This document shows, piece by piece, positions 1 through 6,894 of a stretch of 10,686 nt of DNA; within the stretch, counting starts at the first letter, position 1; each line of letters opens with the position of its first letter. Made by a program: the position numbers and the translations under genes. The notes beneath the pieces were generated by a model. The model ran no database searches. It saw only the letters and a list, made by a program, of their open reading frames with translations, and was not told the DNA's origin. This DNA comes from Deltaproteobacteria bacterium RBG_16_54_18 (GTDB lineage: Bacteria > Desulfobacterota > B13-G15 > RBG-16-54-18): positions 1 to 10,686 of the forward strand of contig MGQT01000057.1 in the NCBI GenBank assembly GCA_001797935.1, given 5' to 3'.

Positions 1-759
1 CGGCTTTTCTTCTTCCTCCTCAGAGGGATGCACCCGCATGTAGTCAGCTACAAACCGCTTCAACGGATTGATCGCCACAGGCTCATCGATCTCGCCGCGG
101 TTACACTCCGCTTCACAGGGGTGGTGACAAATCCTGCCGCAGACCGAGGGAAACGGATTTCGCTCCTTGATCGTCTTGAGGGCTTCCCTGAATTTACCCG
201 CCGAGACGAGGGCCACATACCCCTGGCAGTTTACGTTTGCCGGACAGGTAAGCACGCAGGGGGGGCTGTTCATCTTCGAGATGGCTGCGGAATTGGGGAC
301 GGCCTGCGGGTATCGTTTATACACCGCTTTGCGGGCCATCAGCCCTTCGTCGAACTCGCTCGGGATCGAGACAGGGCACACTTCCACGCAGTCACCGCAG
401 GCATTGCACTTATTCAGGTCTATATAGCGGGGCCGCTTGAGCACACACACCTGGAAATGTCCCGGCTCCCCTTCGAGCGACTCGACCTCGGCATTGGTGA
501 TGACGTCGATGTTGAGGTGCTTGGCTACCTCGATAAGCTTGGGAGAGATGGTGCACATGGAACAATCGTTTGTGGGAAATGTCTTGTCGAGTTGTGCCAT
601 CCTTCCGCCGATGGCTGTCGAACCCTCGACCAGATAGACCTTATATCCTGAATTGGCCAGATCGAGAGAGGCCTGCATCCCGCCGATGCCGCCTCCGACA
701 ACCAATACCGCGCCTACCTTCCCATTGCCGCCGGCGTCTCTCTTCTTCTTCTTGCCCAT
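1..759 (-). CDS. hdrA: HdrA-like flavin iron-sulfur protein with NfnB/GltD-type insertion, N-terminal fragment (HdrL-like)
   Basis: The first 253 codons are inside the window; the frame stays open to the left edge. It starts at ATG 759-757, with GAGGGG 9 bases upstream. After a lysine-rich start comes the FAD-binding GGGIGGMQ (22-29) and the HdrA signature FPTNDCSMCTISPKL (61-75). A ferredoxin motif C118-x2-C121-x2-C124-x3-C128-P follows, then the HdrA-type stretch SEFDEGLMARKAVYKRYPQA. From about residue 165 the sequence switches to the N-terminal iron-sulfur domain of NfnB, GltD and dihydropyrimidine dehydrogenase: C168-x3-C172-P-x4-C178 and CGRICHHPCEAEC with C207, C211, C215 and C219. HdrA bifurcates electrons at FAD. 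The insertion predicts a second FAD/NAD(P)H module beyond the edge, as in the large HdrL proteins of sulfate reducers. The fusion is clear; its full extent is unseen. Confidence 0.93.
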   Translation of the reverse strand, partial: MGKKKKRDAGGNGKVGAVLVVGGGIGGMQASLDLANSGYKVYLVEGSTAIGGRMAQLDKTFPTNDCSMCTISPKLIEVAKHLNIDVITNAEVESLEGEPGHFQVCVLKRPRYIDLNKCNACGDCVEVCPVSIPSEFDEGLMARKAVYKRYPQAVPNSAAISKMNSPPCVLTCPANVNCQGYVALVSAGKFREALKTIKERNPFPSVCGRICHHPCEAECNRGEIDEPVAINPLKRFVADYMRVHPSEEEEEKP

Positions 760-776
760 CTTCTTGCGCCCCTCAC

Positions 777-1628
777 TTAGAGCAAACCCTTAGATCGTAA
801 TAGAAAAATAGGATCAACCATGTGCCTTTTCAACCACCCCTCTGCTCCCTTTATCGCCAGGGCCAGGCCGATAAGTTCGGTAAAGTAGAAAGCAGGCAAG
901 GAGAACCCCTTGCCCATCTCCCGGACTATCTCCGCCTGGCGCGCCTCTATGTTGACCTGACAGAGGGGACAGCCTACCACAAAGGCCTCTGCCCCGGCCT
1001 CCAAGGCCCCCTCGTACAGGGTCCTGATCAACCGATCGGTCGTCTCCGGCCTGCTCAAAGAAAGCCCCCCTCCGCAGCAGTCCGTCTTATACGACCAGGG
1101 AAGTGGTTCCGCCCCCAGTTGCCCCATAAGCCGCTCCATGTGCTGGGGGTATTCATGGTCCTTTACCTCCGTTAAATCCGGGGGGCGTACCGTGAGACAG
1201 CCATAGTAACAGACCACCCGCAGATCTTTCAGAGGCTTGACGACCCGTTCGGCGATCCGGGCCAGAATATCCCGATCGCTGAAAAGGTCCATGGCCAGCA
1301 CAACATGGTTCCTCCCGCTGTAGTGCTCTCCCATGGTCCGGTCGAAGCCCTGCTGCAACGTCTTATGCGCCACCTTCATCCGGTGATAACACGCCGCACA
1401 GGGGACCAGGATGTCGCGCTCATCCCGCTCGGCGATGATCAAGTTTCTGGCCGCCAAGGCTATGGACAGCTTCTCATTCAGGGCATGCCCGGAACTGGCC
1501 CCGCAACAGTTCCAGTCCTCCAATTCGTGCAACTCCACCTCCAGTGCCTTGCAGATGCCTTGCAGGGACTCCCCGAACTCCCTGGCAGTACCATGGAGGG
1601 AACACCCCGGGTAATAGGTAAACATCAT
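777..1628 (-). CDS. hdrB: heterodisulfide reductase-like subunit B (HdrB), two CCG domains
   Basis: This 283-residue protein has two complete CCG (cysteine-rich) domains. The first has C9 (YYPGCSLHGT), C41-C42-G (WNCCGASSG) and PCAAC with two cysteines; the second has CYYGC, then DCCGGG and GCPLC. In methanogen HdrB each domain binds a non-cubane [4Fe-4S] cluster that reduces a disulfide; the intact ligand set suggests both clusters are present here. The substrate in bacteria is not known and could be a thiol/disulfide couple or an electron-accepting protein. The gene begins with two adjacent ATG codons (1628 and 1625), so the true start may be one residue later. A GAGGGG stretch upstream may act as the ribosome site. 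It ends 17 bases before hdrA. Confidence 0.95.
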   Translation of the reverse strand: MMFTYYPGCSLHGTAREFGESLQGICKALEVELHELEDWNCCGASSGHALNEKLSIALAARNLIIAERDERDILVPCAACYHRMKVAHKTLQQGFDRTMGEHYSGRNHVVLAMDLFSDRDILARIAERVVKPLKDLRVVCYYGCLTVRPPDLTEVKDHEYPQHMERLMGQLGAEPLPWSYKTDCCGGGLSLSRPETTDRLIRTLYEGALEAGAEAFVVGCPLCQVNIEARQAEIVREMGKGFSLPAFYFTELIGLALAIKGAEGWLKRHMVDPIFLLRSKGLL

Positions 1629-1631
1629 CTC

Positions 1632-2198
1632 TTAAACCCCTCTGAATTTGTTAAATAAATCCTTGATCTCCTTCGTCTTCTTCACCCGCGAGGGGAGGAG
1701 TCGGATCTTCCCTTTGCGGAACATCCTCCAACCCAGACCGATATCCCTAAAAAGCTGCTTGGTCTTGAACTTGTAGTTCATCAACATGCCGATCTCATAA
1801 ACCCTGCCGCGTCCGCGGATGGAACGCAAGAAGGTCTCGTGAAACAAGGGGACCAGTTCATCGCCAAGCCGCCCCTTGCGGGCATGGGCCATCTGCCTGA
1901 GCCCATCCATCACGCGGGCGATGTCGATCTTATTGGGGCAGCGAACGCTGCAGGTAAGACATGAGGCACAGACCCAGATGGTTCGAGAGGAGATGACCTC
2001 CTCCCTGAGTCCCAGCTGCACCTCCTTGATCAGTTGATGCGGCAGGATATCCATGGCATGGGCCATGGGACAGCCGGTGCTGCACTTCAAACACTGGTAG
2101 CACTGAAAGACATTCTCACCTGTCTTCTTCCTGACCCGGTGCGCGAATGCGTTATCCGGCACTACGACATGCTCGTGCTGGGATTTCTTCTGCGCCAT
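1632..2198 (-). CDS. hdrC: heterodisulfide reductase-like subunit C (HdrC)
   Basis: This 188-residue protein has two ferredoxin-type [4Fe-4S] motifs, C33-x2-C36-x2-C39-x3-C43-P and C77-x2-C80-x2-C83-x3-C87-P, the hallmark and length of HdrC. It has no membrane segment, so it belongs to the soluble HdrABC type rather than to HdrDE. HdrC relays electrons between HdrA and HdrB. The C-terminal third, rich in lysine and arginine, is typical of the family. It is followed after 3 bases by hdrB, in the usual C-B-A order of bacterial hdr clusters. In methanogens the substrate is the CoM-CoB heterodisulfide; in a bacterium the substrate of the partner HdrB is unknown. Confidence 0.95.
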   Translation of the reverse strand: MAQKKSQHEHVVVPDNAFAHRVRKKTGENVFQCYQCLKCSTGCPMAHAMDILPHQLIKEVQLGLREEVISSRTIWVCASCLTCSVRCPNKIDIARVMDGLRQMAHARKGRLGDELVPLFHETFLRSIRGRGRVYEIGMLMNYKFKTKQLFRDIGLGWRMFRKGKIRLLPSRVKKTKEIKDLFNKFRGV

Positions 2199-2201
2199 AC
2201 G

Positions 2202-2207
2202 CCTCCT
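2202..2207 (-). promoter_or_regulatory. Shine-Dalgarno site of hdrC overlapping an upstream stop codon
   Basis: AGGAGG on the minus strand overlaps the TAG stop of the MetE-like gene and lies only 3 bases before the hdrC ATG. The spacing is short, but the match is perfect and ties translation of hdrC to termination of the upstream gene. Confidence 0.65.
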
Positions 2208-3237
2208 ATGCCGCCCGTCCCCTGAGGAGATCGGATACCTCTTTGGTCAGTCGATAGACCTTTATCGCCGCCTGCTCAGTCAGCGAGCCGGCGCCGCAAC
2301 TGGGTGCAATCAGAGACCCCCTGGAAAGGAGCTCTTGACCAAGACCCTCCCGCGCAAGTTGCGCGAACCCCTGGGTGAGCCGCGCTGCCAATTGGGAGGC
2401 CTCTGCCCCCTTGAGCGCCTCCTCATCCGTCGGCACGATACCCCAGGAGATCGCCCCCCCTTCTGCCAGATAGTGACGCAGCGGCTCTGCATAGAGCAAT
2501 ACGCTGGAAAGGTCTTTGTAGGCGTCAAAATGGATGATGTCCAGGCCGATCTCCATGATCATGGGCCAGTCAGTGTTGCCGCAGATATGGACCCCCTTTA
2601 ACCCTGCCAACGGGGCGATGGTCTCTCTGAGGCAGCTTATGACATCTGCTCTGCTCACGTTCATAAAGGCAGAGCCATAGCTGCTGAGGATGGGCTCATC
2701 AAAGATGATGATCTGCACAGCGTTGGGCACGAGGCGCTGGAAAGCCGCCTCCTGCCATCGCGCCTTCATCGTAGCCAGTTTCACCAGCATATCCCGCAGG
2801 TCCGGATTGAAAAAGGCGGCTGCCCCTGCCTCGTCCTTGAGCGTGAGACCAAGGGTGATAGGGCCGGTAACCTGTCCTTTTATAAAAGGAAAGGACTTGC
2901 GCCGCCCAAGCTCCTCCAGGAAGGCATAGAACCCCTCTCCCCGCTCCTTGCTGATGGCAAAGGCATCAAGATCGATTGCCTCATAGCCCTGATAGAACCT
3001 CTCCCACTCCTCATGCGGCTCCAGGGGGCGCAGAAAGGGCTTACCCCCCTTCTCCACGACACCCGGGGCCCCCTCCAGGAACTGCTCGATCATCCCCTCG
3101 CGGAGACTGACCTTGGGCAATTGGGGCCAGTGAGGCGCCTCAGGCAGGTATTGAAAGATCAGCCTGCAAGCCTCCCCCGCCTCCGTAAAGGGGAGGCTGC
3201 CGATGCCGGTAGCCACGAAATTAAACCTTCTGGACAT
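2206..3237 (-). CDS. MetE-like zinc methyltransferase, candidate corrinoid-dependent methionine synthase
   Basis: This 343-residue protein matches only the C-terminal catalytic barrel of cobalamin-independent methionine synthase. It has GQVTGPITL (121-129, like the MetE LTGP motif) and FDEP at 179-182 (MetE DEPAL, which binds the homocysteine amine). The zinc ligands are H217-x-C219 and C314 (PSCG); Asp238 sits where MetE has its fourth ligand Glu. There is no N-terminal MetE barrel and no obvious folate-binding extension. Short 'core' MetE proteins are known folate-independent methionine synthases, some of which are thought to take the methyl group from the corrinoid iron-sulfur protein. Cotranscription with cdhE fits this. 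Alternatives are a UroD-like methyltransferase for another thiol such as coenzyme M; the MetE-type motifs argue against a decarboxylase. It overlaps the previous gene by 17 bases. Confidence 0.8.
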   Translation of the reverse strand: MSRRFNFVATGIGSLPFTEAGEACRLIFQYLPEAPHWPQLPKVSLREGMIEQFLEGAPGVVEKGGKPFLRPLEPHEEWERFYQGYEAIDLDAFAISKERGEGFYAFLEELGRRKSFPFIKGQVTGPITLGLTLKDEAGAAAFFNPDLRDMLVKLATMKARWQEAAFQRLVPNAVQIIIFDEPILSSYGSAFMNVSRADVISCLRETIAPLAGLKGVHICGNTDWPMIMEIGLDIIHFDAYKDLSSVLLYAEPLRHYLAEGGAISWGIVPTDEEALKGAEASQLAARLTQGFAQLAREGLGQELLSRGSLIAPSCGAGSLTEQAAIKVYRLTKEVSDLLRGRAA

Positions 3238-3862
3238 GTTCTTTCAGCGCTCCCAGGATCTCCTCGCAGACGATGATGGCATCCTCCGTCTTCAGATACG
3301 AGGGAAGTGCATCATCATACATTATCGTCCCCTCCGGCGCAAATTCTTCCGAGGCCTCCCAAAGGGCAAAGACCACCGGCACCCGGGGAAAGGCAGGGAT
3401 CTCGACAGCCCAATCGGCCATGGCGATCTTGCGCCCGCCCAGCGGTGCCGCTGCCGGGATCAGTGCTTCAGGCCGCTCCCCGAACATCCTGACCAGGCGC
3501 GCAATCACCCTCCCGCGAAACACGGGATAGTAGACCAGACCGCCGGGCAGGCTGCGGAAATCCACCCAGCGCCGGGCCAGCTCCTTTCCTTGGGCCTGGA
3601 TCAGATAGTGGAGGATAAGCACCTTTCTGACCAGCGAGGGGTCCGCTCCAGTCTCTGTCTTGACCTCTGCGTCGGGAAGAAGGACCCGATAGCCCTGGTT
3701 CAAGAAGGTGATTTCCAGGTACGCCCCCTTGTCTCCCTGGCCCTTATGCCACTCGACGCCAGCCCGTTTGCCCACTTCTATCGGATCCATTGCCCTCAAG
3801 CGCTGCTGCGCCGAGGCAAAGGCCAGTTCTATCGCCTCTTCCCGCGTTGATTTTTTGGTCAC
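3221..3862 (-). CDS. DUF3786-like protein, function unknown
   Basis: This 213-residue protein resembles the uncharacterised DUF3786 family, whose members occur in anaerobes; this assignment is from memory of the family and rests mainly on motifs such as FLNQGYRVLLPDAEV, ILHYL and WVDFRSLPGG. It has very few cysteines (one, near the C-terminus), no signal peptide and no membrane segment, so it is likely cytoplasmic and does not bind an iron-sulfur cluster. The start is a GTG sharing the GTGA overlap with the previous stop; AAGGAG lies 5 bases upstream. It overlaps the downstream MetE-like gene by 17 bases. DUF3786 has also been seen next to CdhE-type iron-sulfur domains as I recall it, which would fit a role in corrinoid protein maturation or reactivation, but this is inference. 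Confidence 0.7.
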   Translation of the reverse strand: MTKKSTREEAIELAFASAQQRLRAMDPIEVGKRAGVEWHKGQGDKGAYLEITFLNQGYRVLLPDAEVKTETGADPSLVRKVLILHYLIQAQGKELARRWVDFRSLPGGLVYYPVFRGRVIARLVRMFGERPEALIPAAAPLGGRKIAMADWAVEIPAFPRVPVVFALWEASEEFAPEGTIMYDDALPSYLKTEDAIIVCEEILGALKEHVQKV

Positions 3863-4509
3863 GCCTGCTCCTTAAGACAGAGGGCAGCCACCGGGCATAC
3901 CTCCACACACGCGCCGCACCCTGTACAGCTAGTCTCCGCCAGGGGCCTGCTCATAAAGGTGGAGATGCACATCTCATACCCCTTGTTTATAAAATCGAAG
4001 GGGACCTCTCCTAGCCTCTCCTTACACACCCACAAGCACCTGCCGCACCGGATGCACTGGTTCGGATCAAAGATGATCCGCGGGTGGCTCGTATCCACGG
4101 GGAGCTCCACCCGCGCAAAGGGACGGTAGTGTGTAGGCCTCTTCACCTTCATGGCGCGGGCCACCTTCAAAAACTCGCATTTCCCCTTCTTGGGGCACTC
4201 CTTGCACGTCATCGGGTGGTCGGCGAGCAGGAGCTCCATAGCCCGCCTGCGCAGGGCTGATCCCCGTCCTCTCGTATGTACCACCATCCCTTCACTGACC
4301 GGCTCCACGCACGAGGCAACCACCCCTCGCCCCTCGACCTCCACCAGGCAGAGACTGCATGTCCCGAGGGGGGGGTCTGCTTCCTCGATGGCACAGAGGT
4401 GCGGTATCTCTATCCCAGCGGAGAGGGCTGCCCAGAGGATCTTCTCACCGGCCTCGGCCCGCACTTGCTTGCCGTCGATGATGATATCTACAGAGTGCTC
4501 TTTAGCCAC
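3859..4509 (-). CDS. HoxU/NuoG-N-like iron-sulfur subunit of the diaphorase
   Basis: This 216-residue protein is an iron-sulfur wire. It has an N-terminal plant-type [2Fe-2S] domain (C39, C51, C54, C67), a His-Cys3 [4Fe-4S] motif (H98-x3-C102-x2-C105-x5-C111), and two ferredoxin [4Fe-4S] motifs (C152, C155, C158, C162 and C195, C198, C201, C205). This is the domain order of HoxU and of the N-terminal part of NuoG, of iron-only hydrogenase HydA and of NAD-dependent formate dehydrogenase alpha. The protein stops after these clusters: there is no H-cluster and no molybdopterin domain, so it is not itself a hydrogenase or formate dehydrogenase. The start is a GTG overlapping the nuoF stop by 8 bases, with GGAG 10 bases upstream. 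It probably carries electrons from the NuoF-like subunit to a partner such as Hdr. Confidence 0.9.
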   Translation of the reverse strand: MAKEHSVDIIIDGKQVRAEAGEKILWAALSAGIEIPHLCAIEEADPPLGTCSLCLVEVEGRGVVASCVEPVSEGMVVHTRGRGSALRRRAMELLLADHPMTCKECPKKGKCEFLKVARAMKVKRPTHYRPFARVELPVDTSHPRIIFDPNQCIRCGRCLWVCKERLGEVPFDFINKGYEMCISTFMSRPLAETSCTGCGACVEVCPVAALCLKEQA

Positions 4510-6415
4510 CGGCTGCTTTCTCCAACTCCTTTACTTTTTCAGGAGGCGATACCTTGATCACTGCCCGGTATTCAGGGGGACAGACATCGAGACATGTACC
4601 ACACTTGACGCACTTGTCCTGCAGAATTCGTTTCCGCCTCGTCCGCTCATCTGTCGTGATCGCCTCGGTAGGGCAGGTGAGGACACAATGATCGCACCCC
4701 CGCTCGCACTGCTCCGGCACGATATAATAGGTGATAAGCTCCCGGCAGATCAGGGCCGGGCAGCGCTTTTCCTTTACATGTGCCTCGTACTCGGCGCGAA
4801 AGTAGCGCAAGGTGGTCAGCGTGGGGTTGGCAGCGCTGCTGCACAGGTTGCAGATGGTCCCCTCGGCCACATCGTGGGCAAGTGCAGCCAGCAGATCGAG
4901 GTCTGCCTCAGTCCCCTGCCCCTTCACTATATCTTCTAATATGAGGAGCATCTGCTTCGTCACCAGCCTCCCCATACTGCACTTGCCGCAGCTCTCGCGG
5001 CAGAGAAAGTCCAAGAAATAGCGGGCGGTCTCCACCATACAGTTGTTTTCGTCGAGGCAGATCATCCCCCCGGAGCCCATGATCGCGCCTGCCTGTCTGA
5101 GGGAGTCGTAGTCAACAGGCAGATCCAGTGACGACTCCGGCAGGCAGCCGCCGGCAGGCCCGCCGATCTGGACGGCCTTGAACCTTCTCCCCTCGGGGAT
5201 GCCGCCTCCGACGTCAAAGATGACCTTGCGCAAGGAGGTCCCCATGGGGACCTCCACAAGCCCGATCTGTTGCACCCTGCCGGCCAGGGCAAAGACTGCG
5301 GTGCCGGTGCTGCCGACAGTGCCGATGCGGCTGAACCTCTCGCCCCCCTGCTCCATGATGCGCTGCACCAGGGCGAAGGTCTTGACGTTATTGACCACCG
5401 TGGGCTTCTGCCACAACCCCCGTTCCACCGACCGGGGGGGACGCACCCGCGGCATCGGCCTCTTGCCTTCTATGGAATAGATCATGGCCGTGGACTCCCC
5501 GCAGACAAAGGCACCTGCCCCTGCCACCAATTCGATGTCAAAGGAGAGCCCGCTGTCGAAGATATTCTCCCCGAGGGCACCGATCTCTCGCGCCTGGGAA
5601 AGCGCGACCTTCAGTCGCTCGATCACCAGGGGATACTCCGCCCGCGTATAGACAAAGCCTTGCGAGGCGCCGATAACATGGGCAGCGATCACCATACCTT
5701 CAATAACGGAATGGGGATCGCTTTCCAGCACCACGCGGTCCATAAAGGCACCGGGATCCCCTTCATCGGCATTGCAGATGAGGTATTTCGGCCTTGCCTC
5801 TATCTCACGGCATCCTCGCCACTTCCGGGCAGTAGAAAATCCAGCGCCCCCCCGGCCGCGCAGTTTTGCCCGTTCTATCTCCAGGATGATCGCGTCGGGC
5901 TCCATCTGCAGGGCCCTCTGCAGGGTGAGGTACCCACCTCTGGCCAGGTAGTGCCCGATATCCAGGGGATCGATGTAGCCGCAGTTTCTGAGCACCAGCC
6001 GCTCTTCGATCTCGAAGCGGGCCAACTCGGGAATATAGGGGGTGCCATCCTCCTTGAACTCTACCGTGCCCAGGGCCAGTTCCAGGCAGGGGTCGTCACC
6101 CAAGAGAAAGCCCTCCACCAGGCGCTGGACATGCTGCTGGGTGATGAAACCGTAGAGGATGGGGGGAAGACCGGATTTGGGTTTGTGGATGATGACGAGG
6201 GGCTCGGCAAAACAGAGGCCCATACATCCTACCTCGATGATATGGGCCTCAACGCCTTCTTTCTCTATCCGCTCGCGAAAGTCCTGGAGGGTATCCAGGG
6301 CACCGGCTGCCCGGCCGCACGTCGGGGTCCCGATGCGCACCGTGAGGGCTTCCCCTTCCAGTTGTTCCCACTTTTTCTGCGCCCTTTGTTGGAGATCATT
6401 GAGATGCCCCTGCAC
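4502..6415 (-). CDS. nuoF: NuoF/HydB-like NAD(P)H-oxidising flavin iron-sulfur subunit
   Basis: This 637-residue protein has the extended HydB/HoxF-like layout. Residues about 24-105 form a thioredoxin-like [2Fe-2S] domain with C33, C64 and C68. Residues about 140-440 are the FMN- and NADH-binding core, with RGRGGAGFSTARKW (186-199), NADEGDPGAFMDR (215-227) and GAGAFVCGEST (299-309). An SLBB-type linker follows, then the NuoF N3-cluster region at 472-525. Two ferredoxin [4Fe-4S] motifs close the protein: C570-x3-C574-x2-C577-x3-C581-P and C602-x2-C605-x2-C608-x3-C612-P. It should oxidise or reduce NAD(P)H and feed the iron-sulfur chain. Oddly, the third canonical N3 cysteine is Gly482 (C476-x2-C479-x2-G482), with extra cysteines at 472 and 525. 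It overlaps nuoE and the next gene, so the three are translated together. Confidence 0.94.
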   Translation of the reverse strand: MQGHLNDLQQRAQKKWEQLEGEALTVRIGTPTCGRAAGALDTLQDFRERIEKEGVEAHIIEVGCMGLCFAEPLVIIHKPKSGLPPILYGFITQQHVQRLVEGFLLGDDPCLELALGTVEFKEDGTPYIPELARFEIEERLVLRNCGYIDPLDIGHYLARGGYLTLQRALQMEPDAIILEIERAKLRGRGGAGFSTARKWRGCREIEARPKYLICNADEGDPGAFMDRVVLESDPHSVIEGMVIAAHVIGASQGFVYTRAEYPLVIERLKVALSQAREIGALGENIFDSGLSFDIELVAGAGAFVCGESTAMIYSIEGKRPMPRVRPPRSVERGLWQKPTVVNNVKTFALVQRIMEQGGERFSRIGTVGSTGTAVFALAGRVQQIGLVEVPMGTSLRKVIFDVGGGIPEGRRFKAVQIGGPAGGCLPESSLDLPVDYDSLRQAGAIMGSGGMICLDENNCMVETARYFLDFLCRESCGKCSMGRLVTKQMLLILEDIVKGQGTEADLDLLAALAHDVAEGTICNLCSSAANPTLTTLRYFRAEYEAHVKEKRCPALICRELITYYIVPEQCERGCDHCVLTCPTEAITTDERTRRKRILQDKCVKCGTCLDVCPPEYRAVIKVSPPEKVKELEKAAGG

Positions 6416-6884
6416 CCGCGTTTTCCTCTTTTTTGCTCTTTTTAAATCCCAATACCGCCAAAACCTCCTCCACCTTAAAGGGGGTCATCCGGGCATGGAT
6501 GACGTCGTTGATCACCACCACCGGCGCCTTGGTACAGCAGCCGATACACCCCACCCGATCGAGAGACCACTCATGATCCCCCGTTATCCCACCTGCCTTG
6601 ACATCCAGCTCCCGCTCAAAGGCATCCAGGATAAGCTGCCCCCCCATGGCATGGCAGGCCGTGCCCAAACAGGCAACGACGTGGTGTTTGCCGTAGGGGA
6701 TGAAGCGAAACTGGTTGTAGAAGGTGGCCACCCCATAGACCTCGGCAGCCGAGATCTTGAGATGGCGAGCCACCGCTGCCAGGGCCTCCTCGGAGAGATG
6801 CCCCTCTGTTTGCTGAACTGCCTGCAGGATGCGCAAAAGGGAGTGTCTCTGCGCCGGATAAGAATCGAGCAGTTCCCCTGTCAT
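6396..6884 (-). CDS. nuoE: NuoE/HydC-like [2Fe-2S] thioredoxin-fold subunit
   Basis: This 162-residue protein is of the 24-kDa NADH dehydrogenase subunit family (NuoE, HoxE, HydC). It has the N-terminal helical part with AAEVYGVATFYNQF, characteristic of the family, and the four cluster ligands C72-x4-C77 and C113-x3-C117 (ACLGTACHAMGG and GCIGCCTKAP). The family passes electrons between the NuoF-type flavin subunit and partners and can form bifurcating sites. The length is normal, with a lysine-rich, low-complexity C-terminus. The ATG is 10 bases after the cdhE stop with no clear Shine-Dalgarno site, so translation may be coupled to cdhE. The 3' end overlaps the next gene by 20 bases. As part of this cluster it is more likely an accessory diaphorase subunit than part of respiratory complex I. 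Confidence 0.92.
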   Translation of the reverse strand: MTGELLDSYPAQRHSLLRILQAVQQTEGHLSEEALAAVARHLKISAAEVYGVATFYNQFRFIPYGKHHVVACLGTACHAMGGQLILDAFERELDVKAGGITGDHEWSLDRVGCIGCCTKAPVVVINDVIHARMTPFKVEEVLAVLGFKKSKKEENAGAGASQ

Positions 6885-6894
6885 ATCGTGAAGG

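Noticed and set aside
28..651. Plus-strand open frame of 207 codons at the left edge
   Set aside because: The minus strand here reads as HdrA without interruption from 759 to 1, with several cluster motifs, so the plus-strand frame is a shadow.
2206..3237. Uroporphyrinogen decarboxylase (HemE)
   Set aside because: The H-x-C and later cysteine zinc ligands and the DEP motif fit MetE-type methyltransferases, not HemE.
3203..3850. Plus-strand open frame of 215 codons opposite the DUF3786-like gene
   Set aside because: The minus-strand frame has coupled starts and stops with both neighbours and resembles a known family; the opposite frame does not.
3859..4509. Iron-only hydrogenase or formate dehydrogenase catalytic subunit
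   Set aside because: The domain order matches their N-termini, but the protein ends at residue 216 after the ferredoxin motifs; no H-cluster or molybdopterin domain follows in any frame.
5270..6445. Plus-strand open frame of 391 codons opposite the NuoF-like gene
   Set aside because: It lies entirely antisense to a gene with clear FMN, NADH and iron-sulfur motifs, and its own translation has no recognisable family features.
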